64,000 nucleotides of DNA from an uncultured Eisenbergiella sp. (GCA_947627215.1 CANQVD010000007.1:1-64000); one strand, 5' to 3'. Counted from the first letter of the stretch, positions 26,469-35,403 are shown. Numbers and translations: made by a program. Notes: a model not told the origin generated them from the sequence alone.

Positions 26469-26727
26469 AGAAATCTTCCAGTCTTTTCTCTATATTTGAG
26501 GGCTGTTTCGTCAGGTTGCAAAAGCCGCGGAAATGAGGGAAAATGTGACGCAAAGGGCGCTGCGGATATACTTGTCAGGCCTGAAAATGAATATCTTACC
26601 ATTTTTGATCATTATAGCACCAGCGTGCAGAAAAAGAAAATGATAAAATAAAAAAGCAAGGTGTTTCCGGTTTTCAGGTCCGCGCAGCGGATCGGATGTA
26701 CAGGTATGTAAAAAGGAGGGCATTTCA

Positions 26728-28527
26728 ATGGCAAAAAGCAGACTGATCGGGGCGTATCCGGTGATCGGCATCCGTCCCACCATCGACGGCAGAAGAGGAT
26801 ATCTGAAGGTGCGGGAGTCGCTGGAGGAGCAGACCATGGGCATGGCGAAGGCTGCGGCCGCGCTGTTTACGGAAAATCTGCGGTACTCCAACGGGGAACC
26901 GGTGAAGGTCGTGATCGCCGACACCACCATCGGCCGCGTCGCGGAGGCGGCGTCCTGTGCTGACAAATTCCGCAGGGAGGGCGTGGAGATCACGCTGACG
27001 GTGACGCCCTGCTGGTGTTACGGCGCGGAAACCATGGACATGGATCCGCAGACCATCAAGGGTGTCTGGGGCTTTAACGGGACGGAGCGGCCCGGCGCGG
27101 TCTATCTGGCGTCTGTTCTGGCGACCCATGCGCAGAAGGGCCTTCCCGCTTTCGGCATTTACGGCCATGACGTGCAGGATGCGGATGATCGGGAGATTTC
27201 CGGAGACGTGCGGGAGAAGCTGCTGCGGTTCGGCAGGGCGGCGGTGGCTGTGGCGACCATGCGGGGCAAATCCTGGCTGCAGATCGGCTCGATCTGCATG
27301 GGTATCGGCGGCTCCGTCATCGATCCCGCGTTCATCGAATCCTATCTGGGCATGCGTGTGGAATCGGTGGATGAGGTGGAGATCATCCGCCGCATGACCG
27401 AGGGTATTTACGATCAGGCGGAATTTGAAAAGGCCATGGCCTGGGTGAAGGAAAACTGCATCGAAGGGTTTGACAAGAATCCGGAGGCGGTGCAGAAGAC
27501 CAGAGAGCAGAAGGATCAGGACTGGGCTTTTGTGGTGAAGATGATGTGCATCATCAAGGATCTGATGAACGGTAACCAGAATCTCCCCGCCGGCTGTGAG
27601 GAGGAAATGGTAGGGCACAATGCCATTGCCGCCGGCTTCCAGGGGCAGAGACAGTGGACAGACTTTTATCCCAACGCCGACTTCGCGGAGGCCATGCTCA
27701 ACACCTCCTTCGACTGGAACGGCGCCAGGGAGCCTTATATTCTGGCGACGGAGAATGACGTGCTCAACGGTCTGGGCATGCTGTTCATGAAGCTTCTGAC
27801 CAATCGGGCGCAGATCTTTGCGGACGTGCGCACCTATTGGAGCCCCGAGGCCGTGAAGAAGGCCGCCGGGTATGAACTGGAGGGTGCGGCGAAGCAGTCC
27901 GGCGGATTCATCCATCTGATCAATTCCGGCGCGGCCTGTCTGGATGCCTGCGGCGAGGCGAAGGACGCGGACGGAAACGGCGTCATGAAGCCCTGGTACG
28001 AGGTGACGGAGGCGGATCAGAAGGCGATCATGAAGGCCACCACCTGGAATGAGGCGGACTTCGGCTATTTCAGAGGCGGCGGTTATTCCTCCCGGTTTTT
28101 GACGGAGGCGGAGATGCCGGTCACCATGATCCGTTTGAATCTGGTGAAGGGGCTGGGGCCCGTGCTGCAGATCGCGGAGGGCTGGACGGTGAAGCTGCCC
28201 GCGGAGGTCTCCGATATCCTCTGGAAGCGCACCGACTACACGTGGCCCTGCACCTGGTTCGCGCCGCGGACCACCGGAAAGGGCGCGTTCGCCACGGCCT
28301 ACGATGTGATGAACAACTGGGGAGCCAACCACGGCGCCATCAGCTACGGCCATATCGGCGCGGATCTGATTACCATGTGCTCCATGCTGCGCATTCCCGT
28401 CAGCATGCACAACGTGCCGGAGGAAAAGATTTTCCGTCCCGCTGCCTGGAACGCTTTCGGGATGGATAAGGAAGGACAGGATTACCGTGCCTGCGCAGCC
28501 TTCGGACCCATGTACAAGCCGTATTGA
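26728..28527 (+). CDS. fucI: L-fucose (D-arabinose) isomerase
   Basis: Interconverts L-fucose and L-fuculose; the family also takes D-arabinose to D-ribulose. The protein has 599 residues, the usual size. It begins [21 protein letters not shown] and carries the catalytic and manganese-binding regions around [15 protein letters not shown] and [14 protein letters not shown], with the C-terminal [19 protein letters not shown]. It starts behind AAAAGGAGGG. No fuculokinase or fuculose-phosphate aldolase follows in this window, so the ketose must be processed by genes elsewhere. The proximity to a GH172 gene makes D-arabinose a possible alternative substrate. Confidence 0.94.
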   Translation: MAKSRLIGAYPVIGIRPTIDGRRGYLKVRESLEEQTMGMAKAAAALFTENLRYSNGEPVKVVIADTTIGRVAEAASCADKFRREGVEITLTVTPCWCYGAETMDMDPQTIKGVWGFNGTERPGAVYLASVLATHAQKGLPAFGIYGHDVQDADDREISGDVREKLLRFGRAAVAVATMRGKSWLQIGSICMGIGGSVIDPAFIESYLGMRVESVDEVEIIRRMTEGIYDQAEFEKAMAWVKENCIEGFDKNPEAVQKTREQKDQDWAFVVKMMCIIKDLMNGNQNLPAGCEEEMVGHNAIAAGFQGQRQWTDFYPNADFAEAMLNTSFDWNGAREPYILATENDVLNGLGMLFMKLLTNRAQIFADVRTYWSPEAVKKAAGYELEGAAKQSGGFIHLINSGAACLDACGEAKDADGNGVMKPWYEVTEADQKAIMKATTWNEADFGYFRGGGYSSRFLTEAEMPVTMIRLNLVKGLGPVLQIAEGWTVKLPAEVSDILWKRTDYTWPCTWFAPRTTGKGAFATAYDVMNNWGANHGAISYGHIGADLITMCSMLRIPVSMHNVPEEKIFRPAAWNAFGMDKEGQDYRACAAFGPMYKPY

Positions 28528-28553
28528 GACGGTCCTTCGGGTCCGCGGCGCGG

Positions 28554-28583
28554 TTGACGCACGGCCCCTGAGGCGTGTATAAT
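28554..28583 (+). promoter_or_regulatory. Promoter in front of the FucU-type gene
   Basis: TTGACG (28554-28559), an 18-bp spacer and a perfect TATAAT (28578-28583) lie in the 135-nt gap after fucI. The mutarotase gene can therefore be transcribed without AraC control. Confidence 0.7.
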
Positions 28584-28662
28584 AGGTATGGAAAAGAGGA
28601 TCAGCCGGGCCCATGCCCGCGGGATGGGTCCGGACGCCGTATGAGAGAAAGGGGGCCGGAAT

Positions 28663-29100
28663 ATGTTAAAGGGAATTCCAAAAATTTTATCGCCGGAGCT
28701 TTTGAAGGTCTTGTGTGAGATGGGGCATTCCGACCGGATTGTTCTCGCGGACGGGAACTTTCCGGCGGAGTCCATCGGAAAGGACAGCATTGTCATCCGT
28801 ATGGACGGACACGGAACCTGTGAGCTGTTAGACGCCATTCTGCAGCTTTTCCCGCTGGATACCTATGTGGATACGCCCGTATCGCTGATGCAGGTGATGC
28901 CGGGGGACCCGGTGGAGACGCCGATCTGGGACAGCTATCGCGCCATCGTGGGAAAATACGATCCGCGCGGGCAGAAGGCCATCGGCGGGATCGAGCGCTT
29001 TGCGTTTTATGAGGAGGCCAGAAAGGCTTATGCCGTTATCGCCACCGGGGAGAGCGCCCTCTACGCCAACCTCATCCTGCAGAAGGGCGTTGTAAAATAG
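28663..29100 (+). CDS. fucU: RbsD/FucU-family mutarotase
   Basis: A 145-residue sugar mutarotase that equilibrates pyranose anomers and feeds the isomerase with the right form. MLKGIPKILSPELLKVLCEMGHSD and LADGNFPAESIG are family hallmarks; His in GHSD and the C-terminal FAFYEEARKAYAVIATGE lie in the active site. It follows fucI by 135 nt but has its own sigma-A promoter. In this context L-fucose is the most likely sugar, with D-arabinose or ribose possible. Confidence 0.9.
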   Translation: MLKGIPKILSPELLKVLCEMGHSDRIVLADGNFPAESIGKDSIVIRMDGHGTCELLDAILQLFPLDTYVDTPVSLMQVMPGDPVETPIWDSYRAIVGKYDPRGQKAIGGIERFAFYEEARKAYAVIATGESALYANLILQKGVVK

Positions 29101-29376
29101 CCGCGGACCGTTTTGCCGCGCCGCAGGGCGCACGAAATCCGTCGGAGTCATCTGCGCCCGGCGGGATATAAGAGAAAGCACAGGGCCCGTGCCGCTGCGA
29201 TCGCGGGACGGGCCGTTCCTCCGCCTTTCTTCCGGGAAGACGGGGGTTTTGTTTTTGTTCGGATCTGTCGCTGCCCGAAGGAAAACGCGGCGAATGCCGG
29301 GCCCGGCGCCGGGAAGAGTGTCCGGGCGGTAAAATAACGGCGGCAAAATAACCGGTAAATGGGGGGAATTGCGTTA
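29101..29376. other. Non-coding gap with GC-rich hairpins between fucU and plsY
   Basis: The 384-nt gap between genes holds no credible coding sequence. GGGCGCA (29126-29132) pairs with TGCGCCC (29153-29159), and a second stem GGCCCGT...ACGGGCC lies around 29185-29215, followed after about 30 nt by a T-rich run (GTTTTGTTTTTG). These may end fucU transcription. The AT-rich part after 29330 leads into the plsY promoter. Confidence 0.45.
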
Positions 29377-29405
29377 TTGTAAAATACGCTGAAATCCGTT
29401 ATACT
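29377..29405 (+). promoter_or_regulatory. Sigma-A promoter of plsY
   Basis: TTGTAA (29377-29382), a 17-bp spacer and TATACT (29400-29405). The predicted leader of about 73 nt ends in AAGGAAGGGG before the plsY ATG. Confidence 0.7.
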
Positions 29406-29484
29406 ATTGACATGGGGCTCCAGGGCGCTTCGCGGACCGATACGGCCGGCGGAGCGGGACACGAAGGATAAAGGAAGGGGAACG

Positions 29485-30168
29485 ATGGAGATCTTTGGAA
29501 GCGCATTGATGGGATATCTTGTGGGCGGGATCAATCCGTCCTATATATTCGGCAAGCTGAAGGGGTTTGATATCCGAAAGAACGGCTCGGGCAATGCGGG
29601 CGCGTCCAATGCGGTGATCACGATGGGAAAGACCATCGGCGTGATCAGCATGGCGTTCGATATTGTCAAGGCATATCTGGTCTATCATCTGGCCGATATG
29701 CTGTTTCCGGGGTTCGTGCTGGCTGGTGTTACGTCGGGCGCGTTCTGCATTATCGGACATATTTTCCCGGTTTTCATGGGGTTTCACGGCGGAAAGGGGC
29801 TGGCCTGTCTGGCGGGTGTAGCGATTGCTTTTAACCCGAAGGTTTTTCTCATCCTGCTGGCGATGGAAGCGGTGGTGGCGCTGGTCACGAATTATATCTG
29901 CATGGTGGCGATCACGGCGTCCGTCATTTTCCCGGCGGTCTACGGCGTGATGATGGGAAGCCCGGCGGGGGCGCTGATCCTGGGCCTGTCCTCCTGTGCG
30001 ATTCTGTTCCGGCACGTGGAGAATATCCGGCGGATCCGTCTCGGGATCGAGGCGCGCATCAGTTATCTTTGGGACCGGAAAAATGAGATCGAACGGCTGA
30101 AGGGCAATTACAGCGGAGAGGACGGAGAGGAAAGGGCCTATAAAGCGGGGAATGTTGGATCAAAATGA
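29485..30168 (+). CDS. plsY: Acyl-phosphate:glycerol-3-phosphate acyltransferase
   Basis: Transfers the acyl chain from acyl phosphate to glycerol-3-phosphate, the first step of phospholipid synthesis, in the membrane. The protein has 227 residues and about five to six transmembrane segments. The three cytoplasmic signature loops are GSGNAGASNA, GFHGGKGLA and the later FRHVENIRRIRLG. Typical PlsY proteins are about 200 residues, so the charged C-terminal tail (about 25 residues) is an extension. I start at ATG 29485 (AAGGAAGGGG); the TTG-started frame from 29407 overlaps the promoter. Confidence 0.93.
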   Translation: MEIFGSALMGYLVGGINPSYIFGKLKGFDIRKNGSGNAGASNAVITMGKTIGVISMAFDIVKAYLVYHLADMLFPGFVLAGVTSGAFCIIGHIFPVFMGFHGGKGLACLAGVAIAFNPKVFLILLAMEAVVALVTNYICMVAITASVIFPAVYGVMMGSPAGALILGLSSCAILFRHVENIRRIRLGIEARISYLWDRKNEIERLKGNYSGEDGEERAYKAGNVGSK

Positions 30169-30251
30169 AGGATATCCGCAGGAAGCGGGAAGACAGAGCG
30201 GGAGCGGTGAGGATGCGGCTCCCTTTTGCGCGGAGTGAATAAGGAGGGCTT

Positions 30252-32771
30252 ATGATAACGACAAAACTGCATCAGAACTGGCGCATGCGTCAGGTGGGGT
30301 GGGAAGAGTCCCTGCCCGCAAGCGTGCCGGGCAGCGTCTACAGCGATCTGCTGGCTAATGGGAAAATGGAGGATCCCTATTATAGGGACAATGAATTGAA
30401 GGCACTCAGGATCATGGAACATGATTTTGAGTATTTCACCGTGTTTGACGTGCCGGACGGGATCCTGGACTGCGAGGAGGTGCTGCTGCACTTCGATGGG
30501 ATCGATACAGTGGCGGATATCTATCTGAACGGGCAGTGGATCGCTTATGTAGAGAACATGCACCGTGTCTGGGAGTTCCCGGTGAAGGATTCCCTGCAAA
30601 AAGAAGAAAATGAGCTTCGTGTGGTGCTGCATTCTCCGCTGGCGTTTTTGAAGGCTGCCAATGAAAAGGATCCGATCATCATCCCCTCTGACGGCGTGGA
30701 CGGCTTTCCTCATCTGCGCAAGGCCCACTGCATGTTCGGCTGGGACTGGGGCCCGCGTCTTCCCGATGCCGGCATCTGGCGGGATGTGAAGCTGATCGGT
30801 TTTGACGACGCGCGGATCGACAGCGTGTATATCACGCAGGTCCATGCGGACGGCAGGGTCACGCTAGAGCTGGATGTGGACGTGGATCGGATATCGGAGG
30901 AATTCCTGCGCCGTTTCGGCGAAGACGACGAGCGCCTGGAAGGACTTTCCGTGCGGGTGACGGTGACGGATCCTGCGGGGGAGAGTCATACATACAGCCA
31001 TGAAGCGGCGATGGAAGGCATCGTCATCGAATCTCCTCAGCTCTGGTGGCCCAACGGTTACGGCGCACAGCCGCTCTATCAGGTGGAAGTGGAGCTTTTG
31101 AAAAATGCCTGCATCGGCGCGGCGGACAGCGTGCATGAGACGGAGATCGTGAACGTGCTGGATTCCTGGAAGCGCCGCATCGGCCTGCGCACCATGACGG
31201 TCCGCCGGGAAAAGGACGCATACGGCGAGAGCTTCTGCCATGAGGTCAACGGCGTGTCCGTCTTCGCCATGGGCGCTGATTATATTCCGGAGGACAACAT
31301 TCTCTCGCGGGTGACGCCGGAGCGGACCTACGACCTTCTGCTGCAGGCCAAAATGGCCAATTACAACTGCATCCGCGTCTGGGGCGGCGGGAACTATCCC
31401 TATGACGCCTTCTATGACGCCTGTGACGAGCTGGGTCTGATGGTCTGGCAGGACTTCATGTTCGCCTGCGCGGTCTATAACCTGACGGAGGAATTTGAAG
31501 AGAATATCCGGGCGGAGTTCGCGGACAACATCAAGCGCATCCGGCATCACGCCTGCCTGGGGCTCTGGTGCGGCAACAACGAGATGGAGACGTTCGTGGC
31601 CCAGGGCGGCGACTGGGTCAACCATCCGAGGCAGAAGAGCGACTATGTGAAAATGTACGAGTATATCATCCCGAAGACGCTGGAGGAATATGATCCCAAC
31701 ACCTTTTACTGGCCCTCCAGCCCCTCGTCCGGCGGCGCGTTTGACAATCCGGACGATGAGAACCGGGGCGATGTGCATTACTGGGCGGTGTGGCACGGCA
31801 ACAAGCCTATCACCGAGTACCGGAAGTTTTTCTTCCGCTATGTGTCGGAGTTCGGCTTCCAGTCCTTCCCGTCTCTGAAAACCTGTGAAAGCTTTACGCT
31901 GCCGGAGGATCGGAATATTTTTTCCTATGTGATGGAAAAGCATCAGCGCAACAATTCCGCCAACGGCAAGATCATGAACTATATGGAGCAGACCTTCCTG
32001 TATCCCGGAAAGTTCGAAACAGTGCTGTATGCGTCCCAGCTTCTGCAGGCGGAGGCGATCCGCTACGGGGTGGAGCATTTCCGCCGCAACCGGGGCCGCT
32101 GCATGGGCGCGGTAGTCTGGCAGCTCAACGACTGCTGGCCGGTGGCGAGCTGGTCATCCATCGACTATTTCGGCCGCTGGAAAGCGCTGCACTATTATGA
32201 AAAGCGGTTCTTCGCGCCGGTGATGCTTTCCTGCGCGGAGGAGGGAATCCTGACCCAGGACACCAATCCCAACGCCTATCCTTATGAGGTGAAAAAGGCG
32301 ATCCATCTAAACGTTGCCAATGAAAGCCGGGAGGACGTGCATGTGACCGTGAAGTGGGAGCTGCGCGACGCGCGGGCGGCGGTGCTGCGCGGCGGCGAAT
32401 CCGAAGTGGACGTGCCTGCCCTGACCTCCGTCTGGCTGGATCAGGAGGACATGATGGACGCCGGTCTGTATGACAATTACGCCAGCTATGCCTGCTATCA
32501 GGACGGGAAATATATTTCCGGCGGTACGGTGCTGTTCGTGGCGCCCAAGCAGTTCCATTTCGAGGATCCGAAGCTTGCGGTCCGGACAGAGGGCGACGAG
32601 ATCGTGGTGCGCGCATCGGCCTATGCCCGCAGTGTGGAGATCCTCAACGGGGCGGACGATATGCTGCTGGAGGACAATTATTTTGACATGAACGCCGGAG
32701 AACGGCGGGTGAAGATTCTGCGCGGGAAGCCGGAAGGGCTGCAGGTGCGCAGTGTGTACGACATTCGGTAA
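30252..32771 (+). CDS. Beta-mannosidase, GH2
   Basis: An 839-residue cytoplasmic GH2 enzyme that removes terminal beta-mannose from manno-oligosaccharides or N-glycan cores. Domain order is an N-terminal jelly roll (1-190, with the beta-mannosidase-type GWDWGPRLPDAGIWRDV), an Ig-like domain (190-310), the TIM barrel (about 310-620) and C-terminal Ig-like domains. The acid/base is Glu444 in CGNNEMET and the nucleophile Glu533 in VSEFGFQSFPS. MGADYIPEDN at the barrel entry is also typical. It starts behind AATAAGGAGGG and is followed by a terminator. No mannan transporter or mannose gene is adjacent, so it may be expressed alone. Confidence 0.95.
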   Translation: MITTKLHQNWRMRQVGWEESLPASVPGSVYSDLLANGKMEDPYYRDNELKALRIMEHDFEYFTVFDVPDGILDCEEVLLHFDGIDTVADIYLNGQWIAYVENMHRVWEFPVKDSLQKEENELRVVLHSPLAFLKAANEKDPIIIPSDGVDGFPHLRKAHCMFGWDWGPRLPDAGIWRDVKLIGFDDARIDSVYITQVHADGRVTLELDVDVDRISEEFLRRFGEDDERLEGLSVRVTVTDPAGESHTYSHEAAMEGIVIESPQLWWPNGYGAQPLYQVEVELLKNACIGAADSVHETEIVNVLDSWKRRIGLRTMTVRREKDAYGESFCHEVNGVSVFAMGADYIPEDNILSRVTPERTYDLLLQAKMANYNCIRVWGGGNYPYDAFYDACDELGLMVWQDFMFACAVYNLTEEFEENIRAEFADNIKRIRHHACLGLWCGNNEMETFVAQGGDWVNHPRQKSDYVKMYEYIIPKTLEEYDPNTFYWPSSPSSGGAFDNPDDENRGDVHYWAVWHGNKPITEYRKFFFRYVSEFGFQSFPSLKTCESFTLPEDRNIFSYVMEKHQRNNSANGKIMNYMEQTFLYPGKFETVLYASQLLQAEAIRYGVEHFRRNRGRCMGAVVWQLNDCWPVASWSSIDYFGRWKALHYYEKRFFAPVMLSCAEEGILTQDTNPNAYPYEVKKAIHLNVANESREDVHVTVKWELRDARAAVLRGGESEVDVPALTSVWLDQEDMMDAGLYDNYASYACYQDGKYISGGTVLFVAPKQFHFEDPKLAVRTEGDEIVVRASAYARSVEILNGADDMLLEDNYFDMNAGERRVKILRGKPEGLQVRSVYDIR

Positions 32772-32808
32772 AGGCGTCTGAACGAATGTGAGAACGGACA
32801 GGAATCGG

Positions 32809-32839
32809 ACAGGGGACCGCATCAGCGGTCCCCTGTTTG
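32809..32839 (+). terminator. Terminator after the beta-mannosidase gene
   Basis: A 12-bp perfect stem (32809-32820 with 32825-32836) with a 4-nt ATCA loop is followed by a short TTT. The T tract is weak but the stem is strong. Confidence 0.65.
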
Positions 32840-32946
32840 AGTTCCTGTGTGTAAACGTGAGAAATCTCCGACCGCGCGGGCGGCCGGCAGATAAAAGACG
32901 GAATCCGCATTCCGCCGCGCGGGACTTTGCCGTCAGAAAGCCGGAA

Positions 32947-33843
32947 TCAGGCCTTTTTCAGGAAACCGAAGCCGAGCGGGTAGGGACCGGTATGCACGGA
33001 GATCGTCGCTCCGATCTGATACAGCTTGATGCTGTCCACATCCAGGACACCCCGAAAGCGTTCCTTTGCCTCCGCGAGGAATGTCTCTGCCTCGGAAATA
33101 TCATATCCGTATCCGACCGCCACAATGTAATCCTGCATTTTTTCCCCCTGGTTCTGCAGGTCCTTTATATGGCTGTCCAGAAGGTTCATGACCGCCTCCA
33201 GCGATTTTCTGCGGCTTCTCGTGATGCCGGAAGGGAAGATCTCGCCCTCCTTCAGGGTGATCAGGGGACGGATGTGGAGCAGGGATGCGGCGAGCGAGGA
33301 AAGCCTGCCGATTCTGCCGCCGTGCTTCAGATAATCTATATTTCCTACCGTAAAGAAGATCCGGCCCGTGTCGCGGATGGCGAGGAGGCGCTGGACGGCC
33401 TGGTCATAGGGAACGCCCTGTTCCCGCAGTTTGGCGGCTTCCAGCACATAGAGCCCCTGCAGGACGGTGTTGATCCTGGAGTCAATGACCGTAATCTGCG
33501 CCTCGGGAAAGGTTTCCAGCAGGATATTTCTGGCATTCATCGCAGACTGGTAGGAGCCGCTGAATTTGGTCGTGATGCAGATGCAGATGACGGAGATCCC
33601 CTGTTTGACATATTTCTCAAAGGAACTGCGAAAATCCTCTATCGACGGCAGAGAAGACTTGGGAAAGATCACGTTTTCATGCTCCACCATTTTTTCGTAG
33701 AACTCCCGTATCGGCATTTCGGCAATTTCCTTATAGAAGGTCTGACCGTCGAAGGATACGTAAAAAGGGACCACTTCGATATTTTTCTCTTTGACAAGCT
33801 CCGGCGGCAGGTCACAGGAACCGTCGCTGATGATCTGGTACAT
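32947..33843 (-). CDS. DegV-family fatty-acid-binding protein
   Basis: A 298-residue protein of the DegV/FakB type, which binds a fatty acid for phosphorylation by fatty acid kinase. The N-terminal YQIISDGSCDLPPELV holds the conserved DxxxD/S-type loop. CICITTKFSGSYQSAMNA is the acyl-binding hallmark and VIDSRINT follows it. I use the ATG at 33843 because GCGGAGGTG lies 6-7 nt upstream on the minus strand; an ATG at 33861 lacks one. No FakA gene is adjacent. A 9-bp inverted repeat overlaps its -10 box (33884-33908), suggesting specific regulation. Confidence 0.9.
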   Translation of the reverse strand: MYQIISDGSCDLPPELVKEKNIEVVPFYVSFDGQTFYKEIAEMPIREFYEKMVEHENVIFPKSSLPSIEDFRSSFEKYVKQGISVICICITTKFSGSYQSAMNARNILLETFPEAQITVIDSRINTVLQGLYVLEAAKLREQGVPYDQAVQRLLAIRDTGRIFFTVGNIDYLKHGGRIGRLSSLAASLLHIRPLITLKEGEIFPSGITRSRRKSLEAVMNLLDSHIKDLQNQGEKMQDYIVAVGYGYDISEAETFLAEAKERFRGVLDVDSIKLYQIGATISVHTGPYPLGFGFLKKA

Positions 33844-33883
33844 ATGGGCGCACCTCCGCAAAAGAAATGATATAAATATCCTG

Positions 33884-33908
33884 ATATGTAGTTTATTATA
33901 CTACATAT
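33884..33908 (-). promoter_or_regulatory. DegV-gene promoter with overlapping inverted repeat
   Basis: ATATGTAGT (33884-33892) and ACTACATAT (33900-33908) form a perfect 9-bp inverted repeat with a 7-bp spacer. On the minus strand this region contains TATAAT (33900-33895), so a bound repressor would block the degV promoter. A second 9-bp stem, 33919-33927 with 33947-33955, lies just upstream of it and between the degV and hsp20 promoters. Confidence 0.6.
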
Positions 33909-33975
33909 TGCAGAAAAAGAAATCCCCTTTTTGCTGATTTTCGAAGGGGGATTTCACAAATAATTCACAAAATAA

Positions 33976-34002
33976 TTAGCACTCACCTCTTGACAGTGCT
34001 AA
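33976..34002 (+). promoter_or_regulatory. CIRCE-like HrcA operator
   Basis: TTAGCACTC, 9 nt, then CAGTGCTAA. This matches the CIRCE consensus TTAGCACTC-N9-GAGTGCTAA with one changed base in the right arm. It overlaps the -35 box of the hsp20 promoter, so HrcA should repress the small heat-shock genes until heat stress. Confidence 0.85.
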
Positions 34003-34018
34003 TAATGCGTGTTATAGT
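33990..34018 (+). promoter_or_regulatory. Promoter of the two hsp20 genes
   Basis: A perfect TTGACA (33990-33995) lies inside the CIRCE element, followed by a 17-bp spacer and TATAGT (34013-34018). The leader to the first hsp20 gene is about 145 nt and has no open reading frame with a ribosome site. The whole gap from 33844 to 34170 is regulatory. Confidence 0.8.
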
Positions 34019-34170
34019 ACGAATAGAACGAAGGAACAAAGGAAAACGGAGAAGGGCAGAGCCCGGAGCGGGAAATGCGCGGTGCGCCGTCCGGAAACAT
34101 TTTCCATTTGTGAATCCGTTGAAACAGGAAATAATAACATTGCGAATAGAAACGAAAGGAGCGAGGACTT

Positions 34171-34587
34171 ATGTTGATGCCTAGTATTTTAGGGGAGAAT
34201 TTCTGGGATGGTTTTATGGGATACCCTTTCAGAGGGGATGAGATGAACGGCCTGATGAACACCGATGTCAGGGATACCGATCAGGGCTACGAGGTGACGA
34301 TCGATATACCGGGTGTCGATAAGGAGAACGTGAAGGCAGAGCTGAAGGACGGCTACCTCACCGTAGAGGCTGTCACCAGGAACAGGGAGGATGAGAAAAA
34401 TACCGAAGGGCGTTACATCCGCCGGGAGCGCTATTACGGAAGCTGCAGCAGAAGCTTTTATGTAGGCGAGGATGTGACCCAGGAGGACATTCGGGCGAAG
34501 TTTGAGGACGGTACGCTGAAGCTGCTGATTCCGAAGAAGGAAGCGAAGCCCGCTGTGGAGAAGAAAAAATTCATCGCGATCGAATGA
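34171..34587 (+). CDS. Small heat-shock protein, Hsp20/alpha-crystallin family (first copy)
   Basis: A 138-residue ATP-independent holdase chaperone. After a short N-terminal arm (MLMPSILGENFWDGF) the alpha-crystallin domain spans about residues 30-125, with VRDTDQGYEVTIDIPGVDKE, ERYYGSCSRSFYVGEDV and the FEDGTLKLLIPK end motif. A C-terminal tail follows, and its IAIE resembles the I-x-I dimer-contact motif. It is expressed from a CIRCE-controlled promoter and followed after 84 nt by a paralogue. AAAGGAGCGAGG lies before the ATG. Confidence 0.95.
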   Translation: MLMPSILGENFWDGFMGYPFRGDEMNGLMNTDVRDTDQGYEVTIDIPGVDKENVKAELKDGYLTVEAVTRNREDEKNTEGRYIRRERYYGSCSRSFYVGEDVTQEDIRAKFEDGTLKLLIPKKEAKPAVEKKKFIAIE

Positions 34588-34671
34588 CGGTGTGCGCTTT
34601 CGCAGCCGGGAGCGGTCACAGAGAATATGGATGAGCTCATGAGAGCCTGACAGGGAGAGGAGGAACCTGAT

Positions 34672-35133
34672 ATGTTGATGCCGAGTGTTTTGGGAAGAGA
34701 TCTGTTTGACGACTTTTTCGGATTCCCGTTTTTTGACGATAAGGATCTGAAGCATACGGAGAAGAAGCTTTACGGCCGCAAGGGGAAGAGCCTGATGAAG
34801 ACCGATGTGCGGGAGACTGCGGACAGTTATATCCTGGAGATGGATCTGCCCGGCTTTAAAAAGGAGGAGGTCTCCGTGGCGCTGGAGGACGGTTATCTGA
34901 CCGTCAGTGCCGCCAAGGGGCTGGATCAGGAGGAGAAGGACAAGAAGACCGGCGCTTATATCCGCCGGGAGCGCTATGCGGGCGCCTGCCAGAGGAGCTT
35001 TTATGTGGGCGAGGATGTGGAGCAGGAAGCGATCCGCGCGAAGTTCGACCGCGGTATCCTGACCCTTACGGTGCCTAAGGCGGAGGAGAAGCCCGCCGAA
35101 GAGGAGAAAAAGTTCATCTCCATAGAGGGATAA
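34672..35133 (+). CDS. Small heat-shock protein, Hsp20/alpha-crystallin family (second copy)
   Basis: A 153-residue paralogue of the previous gene product, starting MLMPSVLGRDLFDDF. The alpha-crystallin domain carries VRETADSYILEMDLPGFKKE, ERYAGACQRSFYVGEDV and FDRGILTLTVPK, and the tail ends KKFISIEG. Compared with the first copy it has a longer basic insert (about residues 28-42) between the N-arm and the domain. GGAGAGGAGG precedes the ATG. The tandem order suggests local duplication followed by divergence, perhaps forming mixed oligomers. A strong terminator follows at once. Confidence 0.95.
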   Translation: MLMPSVLGRDLFDDFFGFPFFDDKDLKHTEKKLYGRKGKSLMKTDVRETADSYILEMDLPGFKKEEVSVALEDGYLTVSAAKGLDQEEKDKKTGAYIRRERYAGACQRSFYVGEDVEQEAIRAKFDRGILTLTVPKAEEKPAEEEKKFISIEG

Positions 35134-35150
35134 AATGAGGAACAGGCAGG

Positions 35151-35195
35151 AAATGCCGCCGCCCGGATGAAATCGCCGGGCGGCGGCATTTTTTT
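35151..35195 (+). terminator. Strong intrinsic terminator of the hsp20 operon
   Basis: A 16-bp perfect stem (35151-35166 with 35176-35191), whose end merges into a run of seven T (35189-35195). Confidence 0.9.
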
Positions 35196-35217
35196 CGTAC
35201 GCGTACGCGGGAAGGGC

Positions 35218-35246
35218 TTAACAGGCCCCGCGTTTCGTGGTAAAAT
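35218..35246 (+). promoter_or_regulatory. Promoter upstream of rsmF
   Basis: TTAACA (35218-35223), a 17-bp spacer and TAAAAT (35241-35246). The predicted transcript would begin near 35253 and carry the hairpin cluster up to 35359. Confidence 0.65.
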
Positions 35247-35359
35247 AGCCGCAGAGCGGCTATTTACTCACGAATCGAAGATTCGTTCGTTACCATGTCA
35301 GGTGGAAGCAAATGTCCGCTTCGCGGCCGCTTGCTTCCCTGCTGACGTGGTAAAATAGC
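35236..35359 (+). repeat. Hairpin cluster bounded by a 14-bp direct repeat
   Basis: CGTGGTAAAATAGC occurs at 35236-35249 and again at 35346-35359. Between them lie three hairpins: AAATAGCCGC with GCGGCTATTT (35243-35264), ACGAATC with GATTCGT (35270-35286), and GTCAG/GGAAGCAA with TTGCTTCC/CTGAC (about 35297-35346). The direct repeat carries the -10 hexamer, so both copies could act in promoters. The arrangement looks like an inserted 110-bp cassette or a structured leader. Confidence 0.6.
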
Positions 35360-35403
35360 GAGGAAAACACCGACGGCGCACGGCGGAGAAACAGAGGAAT
35401 ATC

